Source: Nitrobacter sp051535215 (lineage in GTDB: Bacteria > Pseudomonadota > Alphaproteobacteria > Rhizobiales > Xanthobacteraceae). Taken from it: 64,000 nt of DNA. How positions within the stretch are numbered: the stretch's first letter is position 1; each line of letters starts with the position of its first letter. The notes under the pieces were generated by a model. The model did no database searches and was not told where the DNA came from. It worked only from the letters and a program-made list of their open reading frames with translations. Made by a program: the position numbers and the translations under genes. Shown one piece after another: positions 36,512 to 45,476 of this stretch. The stretch covers positions 1 to 64,000 of the forward strand of contig NZ_JBPPLY010000016.1 of assembly GCF_051535215.1 (NCBI RefSeq), in the 5' to 3' direction.

Positions 36512-37602
36512 TCCGCGCCTTCGACAATTTCTCGCTGCCGCTCCTGCGCTGGTTCGATCCCGAGGACGCCCATCGCATGGCGATGCAGGGATTGCGGCTG
36601 CTGCCGCCGATACGCCAGCGCGCCGACGATCCGAAACTCGCGGTTCGTGCCTTCGGTCTGAATTTTCCCAACCCGATCGGCATGGCCCCCGGCTTTGACA
36701 AGAACGCCGAGGTTCCCGACGCGCTGCTGAAACTGGGATTCGGCTTCGTCGAGGTCGGTACCGTGACGCCGCGGCCCCAGCCCGGCAATCCGCGCCCGCG
36801 CGTGTTCCGGCTCGAACGCGACGAGGGCGTGATCAACCGCATGGGATTCAACAATGACGGCGCCCATGTCGTGCTGCGCCGGCTGGCGGCCCGCGCGCAT
36901 GCCGGCGGCATCATCGGAGTCAACATCGGCGCCAACAAGGATTCGGCCAATCGCGTCGCCGATTATGTCAGGCTGATCGAAATCTTTGCGCCGGTGGCGA
37001 GCTACTTCACCGTCAACGTGTCGTCGCCCAATACGCCGGGCCTGCGCAACTTGCAGCAGGCTGACGCGCTCAACGAGTTGCTGGCGAAGGTGATCGACGC
37101 CCGCGAACGGGTCCGTCACAATGCCGGCGACACGCCGGTGCTGCTCAAGATCGCACCCGACCTGACGCTGGCAGAACTCGACGACGTCGTTCAGATCGCG
37201 CGCTCGCGCCGTATCGACGGCATGATCGTCGGCAACACCACGCTGGCGCGGCCATCGAGCTTGCGCGATCAATCGCGCGCGAAAGAACAAGGCGGGTTGT
37301 CCGGCCGGCCACTGTTCCGGCTATCGACCCGGATGGTGGCGGAAACCTATGTGCGCACCGAAGGCGCGTTCCCGCTGATCGGGGTCGGCGGCATCGACTC
37401 AGGGGGCGCCGCGCTGACCAAGATTCGCGCGGGCGCCACCCTGATCCAGCTTTATTCGGCGCTGGTCTACAAGGGACTGGGCCTGGTCGACGACATCAAG
37501 CGCGATCTGATGTCGACGCTGCTGCGGACGGGGCGCGACTCGCTGTCGGAAATCGTCGGAGCGGATGCCGCGGCGATCACGGCGGAAGACTGGCCGGCTT
37601 AG
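36508..37602 (+). CDS. pyrD: Dihydroorotate dehydrogenase (quinone), class 2
   Basis: The 364-residue membrane-associated FMN enzyme oxidises dihydroorotate to orotate in pyrimidine synthesis and passes electrons to ubiquinone. The N-terminal helical extension typical of class 2 is present (MIRAFDNFSLPLLRWFDPEDAHRM). NPIGMAPGFDKNAEV, VEVGTVTPRPQPGNPRPRVFRL and NRMGFNNDG surround FMN; VSSPNTPGLR carries the catalytic Ser, and VGNTTLARP plus IGVGGIDSG complete the barrel. The start is a GTG overlapping the DUF952 stop. Confidence 0.96.
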   Translation: MIRAFDNFSLPLLRWFDPEDAHRMAMQGLRLLPPIRQRADDPKLAVRAFGLNFPNPIGMAPGFDKNAEVPDALLKLGFGFVEVGTVTPRPQPGNPRPRVFRLERDEGVINRMGFNNDGAHVVLRRLAARAHAGGIIGVNIGANKDSANRVADYVRLIEIFAPVASYFTVNVSSPNTPGLRNLQQADALNELLAKVIDARERVRHNAGDTPVLLKIAPDLTLAELDDVVQIARSRRIDGMIVGNTTLARPSSLRDQSRAKEQGGLSGRPLFRLSTRMVAETYVRTEGAFPLIGVGGIDSGGAALTKIRAGATLIQLYSALVYKGLGLVDDIKRDLMSTLLRTGRDSLSEIVGADAAAITAEDWPA

Positions 37603-37620
37603 CCACATTTTTTTGATCGC

Positions 37621-37690
37621 GCATGATCTATCCGAAAACCGGCTTCCACCCCGGATCAGGTCCGTGGCAGGCTTTTTCGGGTCATGTTCT
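37621..37690. repeat. RIME-like palindromic repeat, copy 2 (degenerate)
   Basis: GCATGATC...CCGAAAACCGG at the left and TTTTCGGGTCATG at the right match the element at 15664-15711, with a longer, imperfect middle. It lies between the convergent pyrD and DUF6460-like genes and overlaps the last bases of the latter. Confidence 0.6.
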
Positions 37691-37991
37691 AACGCCCGCG
37701 CGGCGTCCCGAACAGGCGTGACAACAGCCAGATTGGGATCACGACCACGGCGCCGAGCAGAAAGTAGCGCCACAATCCGTTGATCGCATCGAAGCCGAGA
37801 TTCCAGACGCGTTCGACCAGCAGGCGGATGCTTTGCACGATATTCCAGGGGTCGAAGCCGATCGCAGCGAGCATCACGCCAACCAGCGTCGACAGCAGGA
37901 CCAGGCGAAACGCGACCCCCAGTGGCGAGCCCCCCAGAAAACGCGACAGGTTGTCGTTGTGGGCCGGAAATTTCCGGGTGTCGTTCGGCAT
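37689..37991 (-). CDS. Small membrane protein, DUF6460-like
   Basis: A 100-residue protein with two membrane segments (about residues 27-47 and 74-93). The pattern SRFLGGSPLGVAFRLVLLSTLVGVMLAAIG and the C-terminal WRYFLLGAVVVIPIWLLSRLF matches an alphaproteobacterial family I know as DUF6460. Function is unknown. The mRNA has GGAGG followed by ATGATG; the second ATG (37991) has the better spacing, though 37994 is possible. It ends at the RIME-like repeat. Confidence 0.75.
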   Translation of the reverse strand: MPNDTRKFPAHNDNLSRFLGGSPLGVAFRLVLLSTLVGVMLAAIGFDPWNIVQSIRLLVERVWNLGFDAINGLWRYFLLGAVVVIPIWLLSRLFGTPRGR

Positions 37992-38136
37992 CATGACCCT
38001 CCTGCGGAATTCGAGGCCCCGCGTGTCGCAGCCTAGCTCAAAAAACCGCGTGATGCAGATGGGGAACCGCCGTTCCCCCGTCAATGGTCCGTAGCACGAT
38101 CAGCAGAGTGGACTCCAGCGTGGCGCCCGACAGCGT

Positions 38137-39840
38137 TCATGCGGATCGATTCGCTGCAGCAGAGGCGAGCATCCGCTCCAGCGTCTCCAGCCGGTCGGCT
38201 TCGCGCGGCGGCTTGTCCCAGCGCAGGCGACTGATGCGGGGAAAACGCATCGCCACGCCCGACCTGTGTCGGGCCGACCGCTGCAATCCCTCGAAGGCGA
38301 CTTCCAGCACCAGCCCCTTATCGGGCTCATGCACGACGTGGCGCACCGGGCCGAAGCTCTCGGTGGTGTTGCGGCGGACGAACCGGTCGATCCGCAGCAA
38401 TTCCTCATCGGTGAAGCCGAAATAGGCCTTGCCGACCGGCACAAGCTGCTCGTTTCCATCGGCCTCGGTCCAGACTCCGAAGGTATAATCCGAGTAATAG
38501 GACGAGCGCTTGCCGTGGCCGCGCTGCGCATACATCAACACCGCATCGATGACATGCGGATCGCGTTTCCATTTCCACCATAGGCCCTTGGGGCGCCCCG
38601 GCAGGTACGGCGCATCGCGCCGCTTCAGCATGATGCCTTCGACCGCGTCGGCGTCGGCTCCCGCCGCGGCCGGATCGGCGCGAATCGCCGCGAGTTCGCC
38701 CCATGTGACAAAAGGCACCTGCGGCGACAGGTCGATAAGCGGGTCATCAAGCGCAGCAATGAAATCAACCAGCAGCCGCCGCCGGTCGTCAAACGGCAAC
38801 TCGCGCAGATCGTTGTCGCCATCGTCGAGCAGGTCGTAGGCGCGCAGGTGGATGGGAAATTCCTTCATCAGCCTGGGCGTCACGGTCTTGCGATTCAGCC
38901 TCTGCTGCAGAACGTTGAACGATTGCACCCGCCCGTCGCGTACCACCAGCAACTCGCCGTCAACGGCGAATCCCTGACACAAAGCGCGAAGCCGTTTTCG
39001 GGGATCATCAGATAAACCTTGCAACTGCAGCGACGGCAAAAGATCGGGAAAGCTTTTGGTGATGTCCTCGCCGGTGCGCGAATAAAGCCGGGTCGCGACG
39101 TTGCCATGCTCGTCGCGGCCACCGACCGCCTGCACGCGAATGCCATCCCATTTCCACTCGGCCGTAAAATCGGCGGCATCCAGCCGAGAAAAGTCGGCGT
39201 CCTCGATCGCATGCGCCAGCATTACCGGCCGGAACGGCGCGGGAATGCGGTTGACCGGCTTTTCGGCGCGGCCCTCGAGCCATGCGAACAGATCGAGATA
39301 TGGCGGCGAGAGACCTGGCCAGATCAGTTCGACATCGTGCGTGTCCTTGTCGCCGAGCGCCGCAGCGGCGGTCTTGGCGAGCCGCGCGGACACGCCGATC
39401 CGCATCGCGCCGGTGACGAGTTTCAGGAGCGCCCAGCGCCCGATTTCGTCCAACTCGTCGAGCCAGCCGGCAAGCTGCGCCGGCAGTTCGGTCTTGCCGA
39501 GCGTGCGCAGCGTCGTGACGACATCGGTGAGCGATGGCGGCGGCTTGTTGTCGTGCTCGCGCGTCGGTGACGAGGGCCACATCAACGCTACCGTCTCGGA
39601 GAGGTCGCCGACGTAATCATAAGACAGCGCGAACAGCACCGGATCGGCACGCGCCGCGATAAGACCCCGGACAAGTGCAGGCTTGGCATGCTTGAACGAC
39701 AGTGCGCCGGTCAGCGCAGCCAGTGCATAGCCACGATCCGGATCCGGCGTCTCACGAAAATACGCCGTGATCAGCCGCAGCTTGTTGTTGCGGCCGGGTT
39801 CGTAGGCGAGACGGTCGAGGAGTTCGGCGAAGCGGTTCAT
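38137..39840 (-). CDS. ATP-dependent DNA ligase of the ligase-associated repair module
   Basis: A 567-residue ATP-dependent ligase distinct from the NAD-dependent LigA. The N-terminal ~200 residues form a DNA-binding helical domain (starting FAELLDRLAYEPGRNNKL), followed by the nucleotidyltransferase domain with the adenylation Lys230 in EWKWDGIR, and an OB-fold with PKGLWWKWKRDPHVIDAVLMYAQ. This type (LigB/LigC-like) occurs beside a metallo-beta-lactamase exonuclease, and usually beside an Lhr-core helicase and a phosphoesterase. Its ATG overlaps the stop of the exonuclease gene (ATGA), so the pair is coupled. Helicase and phosphoesterase are not adjacent here. Confidence 0.92.
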   Translation of the reverse strand: MNRFAELLDRLAYEPGRNNKLRLITAYFRETPDPDRGYALAALTGALSFKHAKPALVRGLIAARADPVLFALSYDYVGDLSETVALMWPSSPTREHDNKPPPSLTDVVTTLRTLGKTELPAQLAGWLDELDEIGRWALLKLVTGAMRIGVSARLAKTAAAALGDKDTHDVELIWPGLSPPYLDLFAWLEGRAEKPVNRIPAPFRPVMLAHAIEDADFSRLDAADFTAEWKWDGIRVQAVGGRDEHGNVATRLYSRTGEDITKSFPDLLPSLQLQGLSDDPRKRLRALCQGFAVDGELLVVRDGRVQSFNVLQQRLNRKTVTPRLMKEFPIHLRAYDLLDDGDNDLRELPFDDRRRLLVDFIAALDDPLIDLSPQVPFVTWGELAAIRADPAAAGADADAVEGIMLKRRDAPYLPGRPKGLWWKWKRDPHVIDAVLMYAQRGHGKRSSYYSDYTFGVWTEADGNEQLVPVGKAYFGFTDEELLRIDRFVRRNTTESFGPVRHVVHEPDKGLVLEVAFEGLQRSARHRSGVAMRFPRISRLRWDKPPREADRLETLERMLASAAANRSA

Positions 39841-40883
39841 AACCCGCTTTCCCCACCCAATGGCGCCGCATCATTCTCCTCGCTATCCTCATCGCCATAA
39901 CCAACCAGCGCCAGCGGACGCGCGACGAGGCCTTGCGTCGTGCACCAATGCACCAGCGCATCTTCCTGGCCGTGCGTCACCCAGATTTCACCTGCGCCTG
40001 TCGCGGCGATGGTGCGGGTCAGGCCGCCCCAATCGGCATGATCGGAAATAACCAGCGGCAGTTCGACGCCGCGCTGTCGTGCCCGCGCGCGAACCCGCAT
40101 CCAGCCCGACGCAAACGCCGTCACCGGATCGGGAAAGCGCCGGGTCCACAGATCAGAGGTGGCTGAGGGCGGCGCGAGGGTGATAGTGCCGGCAAGGTCC
40201 GCTTTCTTCATTCCCTTGACGGGCCGAAGATCGTCAAGCGCGATACCGCGGCTTTGATAGTACTGCGTGACTTTCTCCATCGCGCCATGCAGATAGATCG
40301 GCGCGCCGTAGCCGGCTTCGCGGGTCAGCGCGATCACGCGCTGAGCCTTGCCGAGCGAATAGGCGCCGACGAGATGCGCGCGATCCGGAAACAGCGCCAC
40401 CGAAGCCAGCAGCTTGTCCACTTCGCACGCCGCATCCCCATGACAGAACACCGGCAGGCCGAATGTCGCCTCGGTGATGAAGACATCGCACGGCACCACC
40501 TCGAAGGGGGTGCAGGTCGGATCGCGGACGTCCTTGTAGTCGCCCGAGGCGACGATCCGGACACCGCCATGCGTGACCGCGACCTGCGCCGAGCCGAGCA
40601 CGTGGCCCGCGGGATGGAATTTGATCGAGACGTCGCCGAGCCGGATCTCTTCGCCATAGGAAATCGCCTGCGTGGAACCGGCGAAACCGTCGCCGTAACG
40701 CAGCCGCATGATGTCGAGCGTTTCCTGCGTCGCCAGTACCGCGCCATGACCGGGACGGGCGTGATCGGAATGTCCGTGGGTGATGACCGCGCGCTCCACA
40801 GGACGCACCGGATCGATATGGAAGCCGCCGGGCTTGCAACACAATCCGGCGGCGACTGGCATCAGAATGTCTTGCGGACGCAT
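39837..40883 (-). CDS. Ligase-associated DNA exonuclease (metallo-beta-lactamase fold)
   Basis: A 348-residue nuclease of the metallo-beta-lactamase/beta-CASP class, related to the SNM1/Artemis/Exo5 group and named for its association with the downstream ligase. HGHSDHARPGH (H36, H38, D40, H41) is the dinuclear metal site, and FHPAGHVLGSAQ carries another metal His. ISDHADWGGLTRTI and VTHGQED are later conserved blocks. Expected role: trimming DNA ends before ligation in stress-induced repair. I chose the ATG at 40883, where the family begins (RPQDILMPVAAGLCC). It overlaps the ligase gene start. Confidence 0.9.
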   Translation of the reverse strand: MRPQDILMPVAAGLCCKPGGFHIDPVRPVERAVITHGHSDHARPGHGAVLATQETLDIMRLRYGDGFAGSTQAISYGEEIRLGDVSIKFHPAGHVLGSAQVAVTHGGVRIVASGDYKDVRDPTCTPFEVVPCDVFITEATFGLPVFCHGDAACEVDKLLASVALFPDRAHLVGAYSLGKAQRVIALTREAGYGAPIYLHGAMEKVTQYYQSRGIALDDLRPVKGMKKADLAGTITLAPPSATSDLWTRRFPDPVTAFASGWMRVRARARQRGVELPLVISDHADWGGLTRTIAATGAGEIWVTHGQEDALVHWCTTQGLVARPLALVGYGDEDSEENDAAPLGGESGL

Positions 40884-40947
40884 AGCGGGCATATAAGCAG
40901 CCGCTGCGGTCGGTCGAGTCTGGGCGCTTCGAAGATATCCGGCGTAA

Positions 40948-40976
40948 CGAAAAAGCCCCGGCCTTGGCCGGGGCTT
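40948..40976 (-). terminator. Rho-independent terminator after the BI-1 family gene
   Basis: On the minus strand AAGCCCCGGCC and GGCCGGGGCTT form an 11-bp GC-rich stem with a 2-base centre, followed by a run of five T. It lies 45 bases beyond the stop codon of the BI-1 gene and is the clearest intrinsic terminator in the window. Confidence 0.85.
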
Positions 40977-41020
40977 CACGTATCAGGTCCGAAAACCGGA
41001 CGACCGTTTCAGGATCGCAC

Positions 41021-41812
41021 CTATTCTCGCTGTCCAAGCAACTGCAGCAGCAGCGTGAACAGGTTGATGAAGTTCAGGTAGAGCGACAGCGCACCTGTGA
41101 TCGCCGCGCGCTCCGCGATCTCGCCGCCCTGCGAGGCGTAGCCGTAGATGTAGTCGTTCTTCAGCCGCTGGGTATCCCAGGCGGTGAGGCCCGCAAACAC
41201 CAGCACGCCGGCCACCGACACCACGAACTGCAATGCAGAACTCGCGATGAAGAGATTCACCAGGCTCGCGATAATCACGCCGATCAGGCCCATGAACAGG
41301 AATGAGCCAAGGCCGGTCATGTTACGCTTGGTGGTGTAGCCGAACAGGCTCAGCGCGCCGAACGAGGCCGCGGTGATGAAGAACACCCGCACGATCGAGG
41401 TGTGGGTGTACACCAGGAAGATCGACGACAGCGACACGCCCATCAGCGCCGAGAACGCCCAGAACAGCATCTGTGCGGTCGCGGGCTTCAGCCGGTTGAT
41501 GCCGAAGGAGATGGCGAAGACCATCGCCAAGGGCGCGAGGATGAACACCCACTTCAGGGGGCTCACGAACATCGCGTAACCAAACGGCGTCAGGTAAGCG
41601 CTGCCCATCCGGGCCGCAGCGCCCGACGGATCGCCGGTCACCGCCGCCATATAAACGCCGAGCGCGGCCAGACCGGTGATGGCGAGGCCGATCGACATGT
41701 AGTTGTAGATCTTGAGCATATAGGACCGAAGACCGGCATCGACGGCCGCGGTATCAACGCGCCCGGCGGCCCGGCCAAACGGAGAGGTGTAGTTACGGTC
41801 TAAGTCCGACAT
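41021..41812 (-). CDS. Bax inhibitor-1/YccA family membrane protein
   Basis: A 263-residue inner-membrane protein with seven hydrophobic segments beginning near residue 35. The signature YMSIGLAITGLAALGVY and the C-terminal WDTQRLKNDYIYG are diagnostic of the BI-1/YccA/YbhL family, pH-sensitive Ca2+-leak channels in characterised members. In bacteria the role is poorly defined (membrane proteostasis via FtsH has been suggested). It is monocistronic with its own terminator downstream. Confidence 0.93.
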   Translation of the reverse strand: MSDLDRNYTSPFGRAAGRVDTAAVDAGLRSYMLKIYNYMSIGLAITGLAALGVYMAAVTGDPSGAAARMGSAYLTPFGYAMFVSPLKWVFILAPLAMVFAISFGINRLKPATAQMLFWAFSALMGVSLSSIFLVYTHTSIVRVFFITAASFGALSLFGYTTKRNMTGLGSFLFMGLIGVIIASLVNLFIASSALQFVVSVAGVLVFAGLTAWDTQRLKNDYIYGYASQGGEIAERAAITGALSLYLNFINLFTLLLQLLGQRE

Positions 41813-42121
41813 GGTCGAATTCCCGTGGTTGTCTGGCCCCGCAAATGGTTTACGCGCCAGTTCGAATTCTGTCTCGGATACGCCGGTCTGCGAACGTTAA
41901 TTTTTCGTCATCAGGACAGTGTCCGACCCAAGCTGTATGTGGGAAACTAACACGATCGGCGCAAGCTTCCACGCGCGGCTGAATGTCGCCCTCCGGACTG
42001 GCATCGGCCTCTCCCCGCGCCGGACGGATGCGCCAAAAGCATCAAGTCCGCAAGGGGATCGGTGGTCCCCTCCCCGTCGCTGCATGATGGATCCGATCGC
42101 CGCGACGCCTGCTACATATTG
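41813..42121. other. Intergenic region, nothing recognised
   Basis: 309 bases between the BI-1 gene and the end of the ABC permease gene, both on the minus strand. It should contain the BI-1 promoter near 41815-41900. I find no gene, tRNA or strong palindrome here. Confidence 0.4.
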
Positions 42122-44665
42122 TCATAAATGACGGAGTACCGTGGCCGGCTTCTGGTTCAGCGCCATCAGCGTGCCAGCTAGCCCCAGCGTCACGGTGACC
42201 ACAAGCGCGCCGACGACCACCATGGCCGCACTGCCCGCCTGCCACTCGAAGCCGAGCGTCATCAGCCGCGTCACGATCAGCCAGGCGGCGACCGAACCGG
42301 CGGCCACGCCGAACACAGCGGTAGCCGCGCCGATCATCAGGTACTCCAGGGTGTAGGCCCCCAGCAGCCGCAACCGGGTGGCTCCGAGGGTCTTGAGGAT
42401 CACCGCATCGTAGACGCGATGGCGATGGCCCGCCGCCAGCGCGCCGCCGAGGACGAGAATCGCCGAAATCAGGGTGACGGCGCTGGCGCCCCGGATCGCC
42501 AGCACCAGGTTGGTGACGACGGTTCCGATGGTTTCCAGCGCTTCGCGGACCCGCACGCTCGTCACCATCGGGAAGGCGCCGGCGACGGCCTTGATAATGG
42601 CGGCGTCTTCGACAGCGCCATTATGGGGCTCGGTCAGGGTCGCGATATGAGTGTGCGGCGCGCCGCGAAAGGCGTTGGGCGAGAACACCAATACGAAATT
42701 GATGCCGAGGCTCTGCCAATCCACGGTTCGCATGTTGCTGATGGTGGCGGTGACGTCGCGGCCGAGGACATTCACGACGACGGTGTCGCCGAGCTTGAGC
42801 CCAAGTCCGTCGGCAAGCTTCTTCTCGAATGATACCAGCGGCGGCCCGTCATAGTCCGGTCCCCACCATTGGCCTTCCACCACCTTCGATCCCTTCGGCA
42901 CCTCGCCGGTATAGGTCAGGCCGCGATCGCTCTGCAGCACCCATTCGGCTTCATTTGACGGTTTCAACTTGTCGGCGCGGACGCCGCGGGCCGCAACGAT
43001 GCGTCCGCGCAGCATCGGGACATCTTCCACCGTCGCCTGCGGAACCTGCTGCTTGAGAAACACGGTAAACCGGTCCGATACCGACGAGGGAATGTCGATG
43101 AAAAAAAACGTCGGCGCGCGCTCCGGCAAGGCGGCCAGGAACTGGCGTCGCAGATTGCCGTCGATCTGGGTGATCGTGACCAGCACGGCAAGGCCGAGGC
43201 CGAGCGAAAGCACCACCGAAGGCGTCAGCGTTCCCGGACGATGGAGGTTGGCGACCGCAAGCCGCACCATGGTGATTCGGGACCGCGGCAACCGGCGCGC
43301 CACTGCCATCAGGGCAAAGGCGATGCCGCGCAACAATGCGAACACCATCGCCGAAGCCGCCACGAACACCAGAGCTATGCGCTTGTCATAGGCAAGGCCG
43401 ACCGCGATCCCGATCAGGAGCGCGATCATGAGCGCCATCCAGACCAGATAACGGGCCTGCGGCCGGCGCCCCATATTGGTCACCGTGTCCCGAAACAGCG
43501 CAGCGACCGGAACGTCATGAACCCGCGCCAGCGGCCACATGCCGAAGGCCAGCGCCGTCAACAGGCCGTACACGGCCGATAACGCCAATGCGCCGGGATG
43601 CAATGCCGGGACCACCGGCAGCGGCAGAAGATGACCGAAGGCGCCGACGATGAGGAAGGGTAGCGCCGCGCCGACGGTCAGACCGGCAAACGATCCGAGA
43701 GCGGCCAGCACCATGACCTGCGTCAGATAGATCGCGAACACATCGCGTCCGGTCGCGCCCAGTGCCTTGAAAGCCGCGATGACATCGCGGCGGCGATCGA
43801 CGTGGCTCTTGACCGCATTTCCGACGCCAACGCCCCCGACCAGCAAGGCGGCGAGCCCGACCAGGGCCAGATACTGCGTGAATCGCGAGATGGTCCGCTC
43901 AAGCTGCGGCGACGCATTGTTGCGGCTGCGGATGTCCCAGCCCGCCTCCGGCAATGCCGCCCGCGCATCGTCGACCAGCGTCGACGCGGCTCTTTCGTCC
44001 GTACCACCGCCGGCGAGCCGCACCCGGTAAATCCAGCGCACCAGACTCCCTGGCTGCAGCAAGGCGGTGGCGCGCAGGCCGTCGATGCTGGTGAGAAAGC
44101 GCGGCCCGAGCCCGACACCTCCCACCAGCTTGTCCGGTTCGGCGTCCACCGCGCTGCGGATTTCAAAGGTGGCGCTGCCGACCGTAACACGATCGCCGAT
44201 CTTGAGATCAAGCCGCGCCAGCAGCGTCGGATCGACGACCGCGCCGAACACGCCGTCTCGCTCGGCGAGCAGATTGGCCATCGGGAGGTTCGGCGCCAAC
44301 CTCAGCGCGCCAAGCATGGGATAGGCGCGGTCAACCGCCTTGAGTTCAACAAGCGCCAGCTCGCCGTCCGGCGCGCGCGCCATCGCACGCAACGTCCCCG
44401 CCACCGAGACATCTCCTCTGGCGCGCAGGAATGCGATCTCCTCCGGCGTCGCCTCGCGCTGGATCAGCGAAAACGCGACGTCGCCGCCAAGCAGCGTGCG
44501 CCCCTCGCGCGCCAGGCCATCAGACAGGCTCGACGCCACCGAGCCGACGCCGGCGATCGCCATGACGCCGAGCGCGATGCAGGCGATGAAAACATAGAAG
44601 CCGCGCAAGCCGCTGCGCAATTCGCGCAGCGCCAGACGGAGTGGCAGGAACGGGGCGCGGGTCAT
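42122..44665 (-). CDS. ABC transporter permease, YbbP-like (FtsX/MacB-type)
   Basis: An 847-residue inner-membrane permease with two FtsX domains. Segment 1 is near residue 22, followed by a large periplasmic domain (about 45-250), then three segments ending near 390, further membrane segments (about 400-480), a second periplasmic domain (about 510-710) and three final segments. LVGLAALLVGGVGVGNAVKSHVDRRRDVIAAFKALGATGRDVF and VYDAVILKTLGATRLRLL are the two coupling-helix regions. It pairs with the ATPase encoded just upstream on the same strand. Its E. coli counterpart is also next to tesA. It is mechanotransmission-type rather than a classical importer; the substrate (possibly lipoprotein or lipid) is unknown. 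Confidence 0.9.
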   Translation of the reverse strand: MTRAPFLPLRLALRELRSGLRGFYVFIACIALGVMAIAGVGSVASSLSDGLAREGRTLLGGDVAFSLIQREATPEEIAFLRARGDVSVAGTLRAMARAPDGELALVELKAVDRAYPMLGALRLAPNLPMANLLAERDGVFGAVVDPTLLARLDLKIGDRVTVGSATFEIRSAVDAEPDKLVGGVGLGPRFLTSIDGLRATALLQPGSLVRWIYRVRLAGGGTDERAASTLVDDARAALPEAGWDIRSRNNASPQLERTISRFTQYLALVGLAALLVGGVGVGNAVKSHVDRRRDVIAAFKALGATGRDVFAIYLTQVMVLAALGSFAGLTVGAALPFLIVGAFGHLLPLPVVPALHPGALALSAVYGLLTALAFGMWPLARVHDVPVAALFRDTVTNMGRRPQARYLVWMALMIALLIGIAVGLAYDKRIALVFVAASAMVFALLRGIAFALMAVARRLPRSRITMVRLAVANLHRPGTLTPSVVLSLGLGLAVLVTITQIDGNLRRQFLAALPERAPTFFFIDIPSSVSDRFTVFLKQQVPQATVEDVPMLRGRIVAARGVRADKLKPSNEAEWVLQSDRGLTYTGEVPKGSKVVEGQWWGPDYDGPPLVSFEKKLADGLGLKLGDTVVVNVLGRDVTATISNMRTVDWQSLGINFVLVFSPNAFRGAPHTHIATLTEPHNGAVEDAAIIKAVAGAFPMVTSVRVREALETIGTVVTNLVLAIRGASAVTLISAILVLGGALAAGHRHRVYDAVILKTLGATRLRLLGAYTLEYLMIGAATAVFGVAAGSVAAWLIVTRLMTLGFEWQAGSAAMVVVGALVVTVTLGLAGTLMALNQKPATVLRHL

Positions 44666-44753
44666 CTATATCCACTCGTCATTCGAGATCGCGCACGAAG
44701 TTCGCGAAGCGGGAATGACGGATGATCTGCGATCCGGAACAACGGATGATGTG

Positions 44754-45476
44754 TCATTGCGCTGATCCGTCGATGCGGCCCGAGCGCAACCGCACCACGC
44801 GGTCGCAGCGTTGGGCGAGCGCGTTGTCGTGGGTGACCAGCACCAGCGTCATGCCGCGCTCGGCATGTTTGGCGAAGAGCAGATCGACGATCTGCTGACC
44901 TGTCGCCTCGTCCAGATTGCCGGTCGGCTCGTCGGCGACGAGTATAGCCGGATCGGGCGCGAACGCCCGCGCCAGCGCCACGCGTTGCTGCTCGCCGCCG
45001 GACAACTGCGCCGGATAATGATGCTGCCGCTCGCCGAGACCCACGGCCTCCAATTCTCGCGCCGCGCGAGCCGATGCGTCCGGCGCGCCCGCAAGTTCGA
45101 GCGGCACCGCGACGTTCTCGAGCGCCGTCATGGTCGGGATCAGGTGGAACGACTGGAACACGATGCCGACGTGACGGCCGCGAAATCGCGCGAGGGCGTC
45201 CTCGTCGAGAGCATTGAATCGAGTGCCGTCGACCACCACCTCTCCGCTGTCAGGACGTTCAAGCCCGGCCATCACCATGAGGAGCGTGGATTTGCCCGAC
45301 CCGGAGGGGCCGATCAGACCGACAGCTTCGGCGCGGCCAATGCGGAGATTGATGTCCTTAAGAATATGGACCCGCGCCGCCCCGCTGCCGAGCGTGAGAT
45401 TGACATTGGCGATGGCGATGGCGTCCGGAACTTCGGAATAACCCGCCGGTGACGAGCGTTCGATGAGACTGTCCAT
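44754..45476 (-). CDS. ABC transporter ATP-binding protein, YbbA-like
   Basis: A 240-residue ATPase of the LolD/MacB/YbbA subfamily. Walker A is GPSGSGKST, the signature motif LSGGEQQRVALARA, Walker B ILVADEPTGNLDE, and the switch His is in VLVTHD. The Asn-Leu-Asp after Walker B is typical of this subfamily. It is followed by the two-FtsX permease gene after about 90 bases. The ATG at 45476 overlaps the divergent ATG of the TesA-like gene within a shared CATG, so the two genes leave no intergenic space. Confidence 0.92.
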   Translation of the reverse strand: MDSLIERSSPAGYSEVPDAIAIANVNLTLGSGAARVHILKDINLRIGRAEAVGLIGPSGSGKSTLLMVMAGLERPDSGEVVVDGTRFNALDEDALARFRGRHVGIVFQSFHLIPTMTALENVAVPLELAGAPDASARAARELEAVGLGERQHHYPAQLSGGEQQRVALARAFAPDPAILVADEPTGNLDEATGQQIVDLLFAKHAERGMTLVLVTHDNALAQRCDRVVRLRSGRIDGSAQ

